Assembly (NCBI GenBank): GCA_019009955.1
Contig: CM032229.1
Location: forward strand, 194,700,001-194,764,000
Length of the DNA stretch: 64,000 nt
Direction: 5' to 3'
Source of the DNA: Riptortus pedestris
Lineage: Eukaryota > Arthropoda > Insecta > Hemiptera > Alydidae
This document shows positions 52,096-62,379 of this stretch, one piece after another. Position numbers and translations under genes: made by a program. The stretch's first letter is position 1; the number at the start of each line of letters is the position of its first letter. The notes under the pieces were generated by a model that was not told the origin of the DNA, did not search any database, and saw only the letters and a program-made list of their open reading frames with translations.

Positions 52096-52137
52096 CTGAA
52101 ACAAGCTATTATCAATTGAAAACGAAATAATAATTAT

Positions 52138-52202
<65 letters not shown>

Positions 52203-55200
52203 CAGATATATTAAAAAATAAAGTCAAATACAACTCTAGTTAGAGAAACATTATGCTGTGTTACTAACAAATATATGTACTTGATTGATGTGTGAAATTA
52301 CTAATCTACTTGATTAGCAATACACTACTACAAATGTGGATCAGAATAAGTTACAAGACTAATGAATAAGTGGTATAAGTTATAACAACCACCACGTTGA
52401 GTAGCACAGTGGCTAAACATGTCATGCCCAGCACATGGCTGCTTCTAATGATGGGACAAGTAGGAAATAGATGGCAAGATGATATCACCACCATGTTAAG
52501 TAGCACAGTGGCTAAACATGTCATGCCCAGCACATGGCTGCTTCTAATGATGGGACAAGTAGGAAATAGATGGCAAGATGGTGTCACCACCACGTTGAGT
52601 AGCACAGTGGCTAAACATGTCATGCCCAGCACATGGCTGCTTCTAATGATGGGACAAGTAGGAAATAGATGGCAAGATGGTGTCACCACCACGTTGAGTA
52701 GCACAGTGGCTAAACATGTCATGCCCAGCACATGATGAGACTTGTAGAAAATAGATGGCAAGATGATATCATCACCAGGTTGAGTAGCACAGTGGCTAAA
52801 CATGTCATGCCCAGCACGTGACTGCTTCTAATGATGAGACAAGTAGAAAATAGATGGCAAGATGATATCTCCACCACGTTGAGTAGCACAGTGGCTAAAC
52901 ATGTCATGCCCAGCACGTGACTGCTTCTAATGATGAGACAAGTAGAAAATAGATGGCAAGATGATATCTCCACCATGTTGAGTAGCACAGTGGCTAAACA
53001 TGTCATGCCCAGCACATGGCTGCTTCTAATGATGAGACTTGTAGAAAATAGATGGCAAGATGATATCATCACCACGTTGAGTAGCACAGCGACTAAACAT
53101 GTCATGCCCAACACATGATGAGACTAGTAGAAAATAGATGGCAAGATGATATCATCACCACGTTGAGTAGCACAGCGGCTAAACATGTCATGCCCAGCAC
53201 ATGATGAGACTAGTAGAAAATAGATGGCAAGATGATATCATCACCATGTTGAGTAGCACAATGACTAAACATGTCATGCCCAGCACATGATGAGACTAGT
53301 AGAAAATAGATGGCAAGATGATATCATCACCACGTTGAGTAGCACAGCGGCTAAACATGTCATGCCCAGCACATGATGAGACTAGTAGAAAATAGATGGC
53401 AAGATGATATCATCACCACGTTGAGTAGCACAATGACTAAACATGTCATGCCCAGCACATGATGAGACTAGTAGAAAATAGATGGCAAGATGATATCATC
53501 ACCACGTTGAGTAGCACAATGACTAAACATGTCATGCCCAGCACATGATGAGACTAGTAGAAAATAGATGGCAAGATGATATCATCACCATGTTGAGTAG
53601 CACAATGACTAAACATGTCATGCCCAGCACATGATGAGACTAGTAGAAAATAGATGGCAAGATGATATCATCACCACGTTGAGTAGCACAGCGGCTAAAC
53701 ATGTCATATACTTAACATTTAAGTACATAGGAGATGAAATATAATATCGGATAGAATTCCTTACTAACCATGAACAGGCCATAGAGAAGGTAGCAGGCAA
53801 ATACTAACTGGACACAGACTGCATACTCCATCTTCAGCATTCGGAACACCTCTGCAAAGAAATACAGCCACATTACAAAGTATTTAAAGAGTCCGTCACG
53901 CAGGGGCTGCGTAAACTAAGCAGATTTTGCACATGAAGTTTTACAATAGAGAAATCTGCATACTGTTAATACCAGTAAGTGAGTAAATACTAACGGTAAT
54001 GAGAAATCTTTCAGTTAATTATAATAAGCTTCCTACGGGACTGGCTTCTGAATTGTAAGCAAATAGGTCTGCCAACCACTCAGAGCTGAACAGATAGATA
54101 GACATATTCTTCACCGGAAAGAAAAATTATTTACTGATATATATCTGAATATAACACACTAACTTTATTGCAAACTATTTACTATATCTAGTACTGCAAT
54201 ATTTACTTTATTACAAAATTATTTGTACTACTTGTTGTACGTTTGTATTAATTTATTACAAAATTATTTGTACTTTATTGCAAACTATTTACTATATCTG
54301 GTACTGCATATGTAATGCAAAATTTATATTTTAATAACTCAAATTTTAGTAATCCAAGAACTAAAGAAGGGGGGGGGATGAACAGAACGTATTTGCACAT
54401 ATCTCACAAAGTAAAAGGTGGCGTGATTCTAAACCAATTCCACGAGAGCCGAGCAGATAAGGAAACAGCCGAACTAATCCGGAATGCCCGACATACCAGA
54501 ACCGACAATAGCCAATCTTATCTCGTCCATTATTCACACACACTTAATAAAAATGCACATTCTCGATTAATATTCAAGGTAGAGAATAAATGTATACTGC
54601 ACTATTTATAGCAAATTTAATGTGGAATAAGATAGTTTCTATACACATTCAGTAAACGGAGTAACGAGATATGTAGAATTTTCGACCCCCCCTCCATATA
54701 CCCCCCTACCACTCGTCCCATTTCCTCCATTATCCAAACTTGATCTTTCTTATTACATAAAAGTCCGTCACGCAGGGGCTGCGTTAACTAAGCAGATTTC
54801 CCACGTGAAGTTTAATAATAGATAAATCTACATACTGCTAACACAACACCACCAGTAATTATTACTGTAATATATCTATTTCATTGAAAACTATCATTCT
54901 ATCATCTAGTACTGTAACTTATAATAAATTAGAATAATATTTATCTCAATCAATCAAATTTAAGTAGTCAAAAAAATTGAGAAGGGGGGGGGGTCACCAG
55001 AACATATTTGCATGTACCTCGTATGATAAATGTCTCTTGAAAGCAATATTTGGTATTTAAGCTTCGAATGATGTAGTTAATTACGTAACCGAGTATTGTT
55101 TATGTAACATGAGTAGTAGTGAGGGTTTGCTGAAGACTGAAAACTGAATATTGCAAATAACTCGGTTAATATTCAAGATAGTGAATAAATGTATAAGACA

Positions 55201-55438
55201 ACATTTATATTACATTTAATTTGCTATAAGATTGATTCTATAAATGTTTTCGATCCGACGTATACTAACGGAGATATTTCGAATTTTCTAATTTCTTCCC
55301 CCTCAAAACCCCTTCCCCCCTTCTTCGATTTCAGCCGTTAACGAACTTGATCTTTCTTTTTACATGAAACGAAATATCGAGTTTAGTAACGATTGAACAA
55401 TAATTGCGATCGCTAGAGCGCCAAAAGCAATATATGTG

Positions 55439-55490
<52 letters not shown>

Positions 55491-58400
55491 CATACAGTTT
55501 TGAACGGACCTAATTTTCGTCAACTCCTGGGTAGGATCGATGGACATTTGAACAAAAATTTCGAAAATCGCGTCATGAGTGCGACCTCAATAGCTGACTT
55601 CCCTTAAGGGCTAAAACGAGTAAATATCGAGTTTGGTAACGATCAAACAATAATTACGACCGCCAGAGCTTTAACAGACAAATACAATACAATTTTTAAC
55701 GGACCTTATATTCGTTATCCAAGGAATTGAGGTAGTACTCATGACGCTATTTTCGTAATTTTTCTTCATATTTCCATTGACCCTACCTAGGATAACAAGA
55801 ATAAGGTCCGTTCAAAATTGTATTGTATTTTTCTGTTACCGCTCTAGCGGTCGTAATTTTTCTTTGATCGTTACCGTACTCGATATTTAATAGTGTTTAA
55901 TGTGTAAATTAGGTGTTTACCTAGCGTGATGTCCTGCCAGAGCGGGTTGCGTGGGATCCACGATGTTCCTTTGTCTAAGGCATACGCCATCGAATGGATG
56001 AAGAGAAGAATGGTTAGGCCCTGAAATAGATATATCATTTATGGCTCAAGTATAATACTCGTACATTCAAATTGGGATATATTTATTGAGGACAGAAATA
56101 TATAAATACATCTAGCATATCATATATTTTGCACAAATACAATGATAGTTCTTATAATTTTTGCAGCCGACACTGTGTTGAGATTGCTAGGATTAAGCGT
56201 ATTAGGTCTTGGTGCATGAGTGAACTCTTGTAGAGGTTGGTAGATTGTTGGTAAGGTTGGAAACCAGTTGGTAAGGATGGTAGCTGGTCGGTAAGGTTGG
56301 AAACCAGTTGGTAAAATTGGTAGCTGGTCGGTAAGGTTGGAAACCAATTGGTAAGGTTGGTAGCTGGTCGGTAAGGTTGGAAACCAATTGGTAAGGTTGG
56401 TAGCTGGTCGGTAAGGTTGGAAACCAGTTGGAAAGGTTGGTAGCTGGTCGGTAAGGTTGGAAACCAATTGGTAAGGTTGGTAGCTGGTCGGTAAGGTTGG
56501 AAACCAATTGGTAAGGTTGGTAGCTGGTCGGTAAGGTTGGAAACCAGTTGGAAAGGTTGGTAGCTGGTCGGTAAGGTTGGAAACCAATTGGTAAGGTTGG
56601 TAGCTGGTCGGTAAGGTTGGAAACCAGTTGGAAAGGTTGGTAGCTGGTCGGTAAGGTTGGAAACCAATTGGTAAGGTTGGTAGCTGGTTGGTAAGGTTGG
56701 AAACCAGTTGGTAAGGTTGGTAGCTGGTCGGTAAGGTTGGAAACCAGTTGGTAAGGTTGGAAACCAGTTGGTAAGGTTGGTAGCTGGTCGGTAAGGTTGG
56801 AAACCAGTTGGTAAGGTTGGTAGCTGGTCGGTAAGGTTGGAAACCAGTTGGTAAGGTTGGTAGCTGGTCGGTAAGGTTGGAAACCAGTTGGTAAGGTTGG
56901 TAGCTGGTCGGTAAGGTTGGAAACCAGTTGGTAAGGTTGGTAGCTGGTCGGTAAGGTTGGAAACCAGTTGGTAAGGTGGGTAGCCTTTAGGAAAGGGTGG
57001 AACCTGTTGATAAGGTTGGTAGCTGGTCGGTAAGGTTGGAAACCAGTTGGTAAGGTTGGTAGCTGGTCGGTAAGGTTGGAAACCAGTTGGTAAGGTTGGT
57101 AGCTGGTCGGTAAGGTTGGAAACCAGTTGGTAAGGTTGGTAGCTGGTCGGTAAGATTGGAAACAGCAAGGTTGGTAGGTAAGGTTGTAGCTGGTCGTAAG
57201 ATTGGAAACCGGTTGGTAAGATTGGTAGCTGGTCGGTAAGGTTGGAAACCAGTTGGTAAGGTTGGTAGCTGGTCGGTAAGATTGGAAACCAGTTGGTAAG
57301 GTTGGTAGCTGGTTGGTAAGGTTGGTAGCTGGTCGGTAAGGTTGGAAACCAGTTGGTAAGGTTGGTAGCTGGTCGGTAAGATTGGAAACCAGTTGGTAAG
57401 GTTGGTAGCTGGTTGGTAAGGTTGGAAACCAGTTGGTAAGGTTGGTAGCTGGTCGGTAAGGTTGGAAACCAGTTGGTAACGTTGGTAGCTGGTCGGTAAG
57501 GTTGGAAACCAGTTGGTATGGTTGGTAGCTGGTTGGTAAGGTTGGAAACCAGTTGGTAAGGTTGGTAGCTGGTCGGTAAGGTTGGAAACCAGTTGGTAAG
57601 GTTGGTAGCTGGTCGGTAAGGTTGGAAACCAGTTGGTAAGGTTGGTAGCTGGTCGGTAAGGTTGGAAACCAGTTGGTAAGGTTGGAAACCAGTTGGTAAG
57701 GTTGGTAGCTGGTTGGTAAGGTTGGAAACCAGTTGGTAAGGTTGGTAGCTGGTCGGTAAGATTGGAAACCAGTTGGTAAGGTTGGTAGCCTTTAGGAAAG
57801 GGTGGAACCTGTTGATAAGGTTGGGAGCCTGTCAGGTAAGGTTGGTAGCTTGTAGGAAATGCTGGGAACCTTTAGGAACGGGTGGAAGCCTGTTGATAAG
57901 GTTGGTCGCCTTTAGTAAAGGGTGGAAGCCTGTTGATAAGGTTGGGAGCCTTTAGGAAAGGGTGGAAGCCTGTTGATAAGGTTGGGAGCCTGTCAGGTAA
58001 GGTTGGTAGTTGGTTGGTAAGGTTGGAAACCAGTTGGTAAGGTTGGTAGCTGGTCGGTAAGATTGGAAACCAGTTGGTAAGGTTGGTAGCCTTTAGGAAA
58101 GGGTGGAAGCCTGTCGATAAGGTTGGGAGCCTGTCAGGTAAGGTTGGTAGCTTGTAGGAAATGCTGGGATCCTTTAGGAAAGGGTGGAAGCCTATTGATA
58201 AGGTTGGGAGCCTGTCAGGTAAGGTTGGTAGTTGGTTGGTAAGGTTGGAAACCAGTTGGTAAGGTTGGTAGCTGGTCGGTAAGATTGGAAACCAGTTGGT
58301 AAGGTGGGTAGCCTTTAGGAAAGGGTGGAACCTGTTGATAAGGTTGGGAGCCTGTCAGGTAAGGTTGGTAGCTTGTAGGAAATGCTGGGAACCTTTAGTG

Positions 58401-59892
58401 CGGAAGCCTGTTGTTAAGGTTGGTCGCCTTTAGGAAAGGGTGGAAGCCTGTTGATAAGGTTGGTAGCCTTTAGGAAAGGGTGGAAGCCTGTTGATAAGGT
58501 TGGGAGCCTGTCAGGTAAGGTTGGTAGTTGGTTGGTAAGGTTGGAAACCAGTTGGTAAGGTTGGTAGCTGGTCGGTAAGATTGGAAACCAGTTGGTAAGG
58601 TTGGTAGCCTTTAGGAAAGGGTGGAAGCCTGTCGATAAGGTTGGGAGCCTTTAGGAAAGGGTGGAAAGCTTGTAGATAAGGTTGGGAGCCTGTCAGGTAA
58701 GGTTGGAGCCTGTCAGGTAAGGTTGGTAGTTGGTTGGTAAGGTTGGTAGCCAGTTGGTAAGATTGGTAGCTGGTCGGTAAGGTTGGTAGCCTTTAGGGAA
58801 GGTTGGTAGCCTTTAGGAAAGGGTGGAACCTGTTGATAAGGTTGGTAGCCTGTCAGGTAAGGTTGGTAGCTTTTAGGAACGGTTGGAAGCCTGTTGAAAA
58901 GGTTGGTCGCCTTTAGTAAAGGTTGGAAGCCTTTAGGAAAGGTTGGTAGCCTGTTGGTATGGTTGGTAGCCTGTTGGTATGGTTGGTAGCCTGTTGGTAA
59001 GGTTGGTAACCTGTTGGTAAGGTTGGAAACCAGTTGGTAAGGTTGGTAGCTGGTCGGTAAGATTGGAAACCAGTTGGTAAGGTTGGTAGCCTTTAGGAAA
59101 GGGTGGAAGCCTGTCGATAAGGGGAGCCTCAGGTAAGGTTGGTAAGGTTGGAAGCCTTTAGGGAAGGTTGGTAGCCTGTTGGTAAGGTTGGTAACCTGTA
59201 GGAAATGCTGGGAACCTTTAGGAAAGGGTGGAAGCATGCTGATAAGGTTGGGAGCCTGTCAGGTAAGGTTGGTAGCTTGTAGGAAATGCTGGGAACCTTT
59301 AGGAAAGGGTGGAAGCCTATTGATAAGGTTGGGAGCCTGTCAGGTAAGGTTGGTAGTTGGTTGGTAAGGTTGGAAACCAGTTGGTAAGGTTGGTAGCTGT
59401 TCGGTAAGATTGGAAACCAGTTGGTAAGGTTGGTAGCCTTTAGGAAAGGGTGGAAGCCTGTCGATAAGGTTGGGAGCCTGTCAGGTAAGGTTGGTAGCTT
59501 GTAGGAAATGCTGGGATCCTTTAGGAAAGGGTGGAAGCCTATTGATAAGGTTGGGAGCCTGTCAGGTAAGGTTGGTAGCTGTTCGGTAAGATTGGAAACC
59601 AGTTGGTAAGGTTGGTAGCCTTTAGGAAAGGGTGGAAGCCTATTGATAAGGTTGGGAGCCTTTCAGGTAAGGTTGGTAGCTTGTAGGAAATGCTGGGAAC
59701 CTTTAGGGCGGAAGCCTTAAGGATAGTTGCCTGCGTCGGCAGTAGTACAATATAAGGGATATCAATATAAAAGAGGTAAATATTGTATAAGAAGTTTTGA
59801 GTGTTTGTTACCAGAGTTCCAAAGGCAATGATGATGGATCCCGTCCTGAGAGATATGCAATAGCAGGATCTAGGCAGGAATATGCTCCCCAT
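51969..59892 (-). CDS. Uncharacterised multi-span membrane protein, N-terminal four exons (partial)
   Basis: Four short - strand exons with GT-AG borders join in phase (0, 1, 0, 1) into 130 codons. The protein opens MGSIFLPRSCYCISLRTG. A hydrophobic span runs over residues 19-41 (SIIIAFGTLGLTILLFIH), then a polar segment ALDKGTSWIPRNPLWQD. A second span YAVCVQLVFACYLLYGLFM lies at about 70-88, and a third at about 92-120 (FIFSWIVLQTSALSAVIINA, then VIYLFVY). A Cys-rich start, SLRTGSIII, and paired central helices split by a short GKSW turn recall small four-span arthropod proteins (DUF4728/LAPTM-like). That is resemblance only; no function is assigned. Exon 4 ends on a good donor, so at least one exon carrying the C-terminus is missing. 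An in-frame ATG at 59937 could add 15 residues. Gene reality is likely; family is uncertain. Confidence 0.65.
52143..52197. repeat. (TA)n microsatellite near exon 4 of the - strand gene
   Basis: Lies about 48 bp upstream (in - strand sense) of the exon 4 acceptor. Confidence 0.95.
52393..53705. repeat. Minisatellite, 99-bp and 86-bp units
   Basis: Unit GTTGAGTAGCACAGTGGCTA ... CATGTCATGCCCAGCACATG. Starts at 52396, 52495 and 52594 give 99 bp; 53076, 53162 and 53248 give 86 bp (13-bp deletion). Because 99 is a multiple of 3, frames stay open on both strands. Intron 3 of the - strand gene. Confidence 0.93.
53769..53851 (-). CDS. Membrane-protein gene exon 3
   Basis: The acceptor is TTTCTTTGCAG and the donor CATG|GTTAGT. 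It encodes (E)VFRMLKMEYAVCVQLVF, then ACYLLYGLFM, a membrane span. 83 nt, completing a phase-1 codon and ending in phase 0. The downstream donor is about 60 bp from a minisatellite. Confidence 0.65.
53888..55620 (-). mobile_element. Two nested or tandem Helentron-like elements
   Basis: 3' hairpins at 53895 and 54768 each lead into AGCAGATTT(CCC). The second continues through core, (TA)n at 55440-55487, 5' block and CTGACTTCCCTTAAGGG. In the first, 53950-54360 is diverged AT-rich sequence. Both lie in intron 2 of the - strand gene. Confidence 0.7.
55715..55905 (+). mobile_element. Helentron-like 5'-block fragment
   Basis: TTGAGGTAGTACTCATGACG, CCATTGACCCTACCTAGG, AAGGTCCGTTCAAAATTG and ACCGCTCTAGCGGTCG match the family. 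It ends just before exon 2 of the - strand gene. Confidence 0.65.
55921..56020 (-). CDS. Membrane-protein gene exon 2
   Basis: The acceptor is TATTTCAG and the donor GCTAG|GTAAAC. It encodes GLTILLFIHSMAYALDKG, then TSWIPRNPLWQDITL. 100 nt, ending in phase 1. It follows a 3.8-kb intron filled by the 40-bp minisatellite. Confidence 0.65.
56225..59720. repeat. Minisatellite, 40-bp unit, ~3.5 kb, with a variant-rich right half
   Basis: 56225-57780 is a near-regular 40-bp array made of TTGGTAGCTGGTCGGTAAGG and TTGGAAACCAGTTGGTAAGG. From 57780 new 20-bp variants enter (TTGGTAGCCTTTAGGAAAGG, GTGGAAGCCTGTTGATAAGG, TTGGGAGCCTGTCAGGTAAGG) in longer composite units. Three 40-bp units equal 40 codons, so long frames arise by chance. 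Intron 1 of the - strand gene. Confidence 0.95.
59812..59892 (-). CDS. Membrane-protein gene exon 1 (27 codons)
   Basis: ATG at 59892 down to the donor CTCTG|GTAACA. It encodes MGSIFLPRSCYCISLRTG, then SIIIAFGTL. Just upstream, TGTCTGTGCAG could be an acceptor, so the start codon may lie in a second exon, or translation may begin at 59937. Confidence 0.6.
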
Positions 59893-59949
59893 TCTGCTCC
59901 TGCACAGACACAATATCGACACATTTATCAAGTTCATTTTATTAGGTCT

Positions 59950-60160
59950 CAGGTTTGACTAAAGAGGTGTACTAAAGAGTTGGCCTTAATCTCACGTGGT
60001 AAATCTAGAGTGGCGAGTTCCAGTCCTGCCTGAGCAATAGGAATATATTTAGTTATCAACTCATAAAATTACACCCGGACTTGAAAAGATTGGTAACCTA
60101 TAAATAACCCGTATCAATTCAGTTGATAAATAAAAATGGACGTTAATAAATAATATTAAT
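59950..60160 (+). repeat. tRNA-derived SINE
   Basis: AATCTCACGTGGTAAATCTA, GCGAGTTCCAGTCCTGCC (B-box region), CAATAGGAATATATTTAG, and tail AATGGACGTTAATAAATAA. Just upstream of the - strand gene's first exon. Confidence 0.65.
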
Positions 60161-60369
60161 ATTAGGTTTCGTAAATTCCTCGCTTGGGATGAATATTCAT
60201 CTTCTCCAAACGGGCTTTCTGGTCCAGCTGTCTTCTCATCGCTCATAATTGTGCTAATTTTCGGTAGCTCTACGGCTGCCTTCTTCAGGTAATACAACAC
60301 CACTAGTATGGTATCAAGAGAGGATGGAAGATCTACTTCATCAGGCAACGTACGAGAAAGGTGTAGAGG

Positions 60370-60545
60370 ACCCGCTCTATCGAGAATAAGATGAAGAATA
60401 TCTTAAACGCTAGCAGCATGGACGAGGAGACTAAGCTAGAACTTGCAGGGACGACTACAGGATCTGCGGTTTGCCAAAATCCATAAGGACACCCCACTCC
60501 GCCATGATCGGAGCCCCCACGTACAGTCAGCTAATGTTACAAGCA
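60370..60545 (+). pseudogene. Penelope-like reverse transcriptase fragment
   Basis: YRICGLPK in one frame, IHKDTPLR in the next, then IGAPTYSQL back in the first. Together they follow the PLE pattern GLPKIHK...PLRP...IGAPTY, with one-base frame changes. No longer coding. Confidence 0.6.
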
Positions 60546-60569
60546 GAGATGCTTTTTTCTAGAATGGGA

Positions 60570-61005
60570 AAAAGTCCGTCACGCAGGTTTATTCTACTAT
60601 TAAGCAGATTTCCCACGTATTGTTATACAATAGAGAAATCTCCATACGAGTGCCAAACAGTTACGAAAACGGCCGAACTAACTTTCGGCGGGAACCATAG
60701 CTCGTCCGTTACACTTAATAAAAATACAAATATCTCGGTTAATATTCAAGATAGGGAATATATGTTTATAACAATATTAATTGTAAATTTACTTTGCAAT
60801 AAGATTAGATCTATACAATTTTCCGATCCAACGTATAGTAACGGAGATATTTCTAATTTTCGCAAAATCCCCCTCCCTCTAAACCACCCCTCCCACTGGT
60901 CCGATTTCAACTGTTAACGAACTTAATCCTTTTTACCTAAACCGATCAAATACCAAGTTTGGTGACGATTAAATAAAAAATTGCGACCGCTAGTGTTAAC
61001 AGACG

Positions 61006-61100
<95 letters not shown>
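60570..61100 (-). mobile_element. Helentron-like repeat merging into (TA)n(GA)n and the 45-bp array
   Basis: GTCCGTCACGCAGG (hairpin damaged), AGCAGATTTCCCACG, core, CACTGGTCCGATTTCAACTG, then (TA)n at 61008-61068 and (GA)n at 61069-61100. The 5' block expected after the TA tract is replaced by the 45-bp tandem array. Confidence 0.7.
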
Positions 61101-61101
<1 letters not shown>

Positions 61102-62335
61102 AGGTGGCGCCACAAGAGGATGTTTCAGAAATCGATGCGGGCCGAACAGGTGGCTCCTCAAGAGGATGTCTCAGAAATTGATGCGGCCGAACAGGTGGCG
61201 CCACAAGAGGATGTCTCAGCAATTGATGCGGCCGAACAGGTGGCGCCACAAGAGGATGTCTCAGAAATCGACGCGGCCGAGCAGGTGGCGCCACAAGATG
61301 ATGTCTCAGCAATTGATGCGGCCGAGCAGGTGGCGCCACAAGATGATGTCTCAGAAATCGACGCGGCCGAGCAGGTGGCGCCACAAGAGGAAGTCTCAGA
61401 AATCGATGCGGCCGAGCAGGTGGCGCCACAAGAGGAAGTCTCAGAAATCGATGGGGCCGAACAGGTGGCGCCACAAGAGGATGTCTCAGAAATCGATGCG
61501 GCCGAGCAGGTGGCGCCACAAGAGGAAGTCTCAGAAATCGATGCGGCCGAGCAGGTGGCGCCACAAGAGGAAGTCTCAGAGATAGATATGGCCCAGCAGG
61601 TGGCGCCACAAGAGGATGTCTCAGAAATCGTTGCGGCCGAGCAGGTGGCGCCACAAGAGGAAGTCTCAGAAGTCTATGCGGCCGAGCAGGTGGCGCCACA
61701 AGATGATGTCTCAGAAATCGACGCGGCCGAGCAGGTGGCCCCACAAGAGGATGTCTCAGAAGTAAACGCGGCCGAACAGGTGGCGCCACAAGAGGATGTC
61801 TCAGAAATCGATGCGGCCGAGCAGGTGGCGCCACATGAGGAAGTCTCAGAAATCGATGCGGCCGAGCAGGTGGCGCCACATGAGGAAGTCTCAGAAATCG
61901 ATGCGGCCGAGCAGGTGGCGCCACAAGAGGATGTCTCAGAAATCGATGCGGCCGAGCAGGTGGCGCCACAAGAGGATGTCTCAGCAATTGATGCGGCCGA
62001 ACAGGTGGCGCCACAAGATGATGTCTCAGCAATTGATGCGGCCGAGCAGGTGGCGCCACAAGAGGATGTCTCAGCAATTGATGCGGCCGAACAGGTGGCG
62101 CCACAAGAGGATGTCTTAGCAATTGATGCGGCCGAGCAGGTGGCGCGACAAGAGGATGTCTCAGCAATCGACGCGGCCGAGCAGGTGGCGCCACAAGATG
62201 ATGTCTCAGAAATCGACGAGGCCGAACAGGTGGCGCCACAAGAGGATGTCTCAGAAGTCGACGCGGCCGAGCAGGTGGCGCCACAAGATGATGTTTCAGA
62301 AATCGATGCGGCCCAGCAGGTGGCGCCACAAGAGG
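61090..62335. repeat. 45-bp tandem array, open on + as a 15-residue acidic repeat
   Basis: About 27 copies of GCGGCCGAGCAGGTGGCGCC-ACAAGAGGATGTCTCAGAA-ATCGAT. On the + strand the frame from ATG 61120 to TAG 62368-62370 is open for 416 codons (AEQVAPQEDVSEIDA repeat, ending EEDSGSNREWRG). Recurrent variants fall mostly on third codon positions of that frame. No promoter, acceptor or unique coding region was found, so it may be a non-coding array grown from the adjacent (TA)n(GA)n. Confidence 0.9.
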
Positions 62336-62379
62336 AAGATTCTGGATCGAATAGAGAGTGGAGGGGATAGCCACGGGCA

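Noticed and set aside
52351..53114. 112- to 150-codon frames on both strands
   Set aside because: A 99-bp satellite unit is a multiple of three, so frames on both strands stay open without selection.
56152..57168. 338-codon - strand frame (NLTDQLPTLPTGFQPYRPAT-type repeat)
   Set aside because: Product of a 40-bp minisatellite read over three units. Several frames are open equally, and it lies inside an intron.
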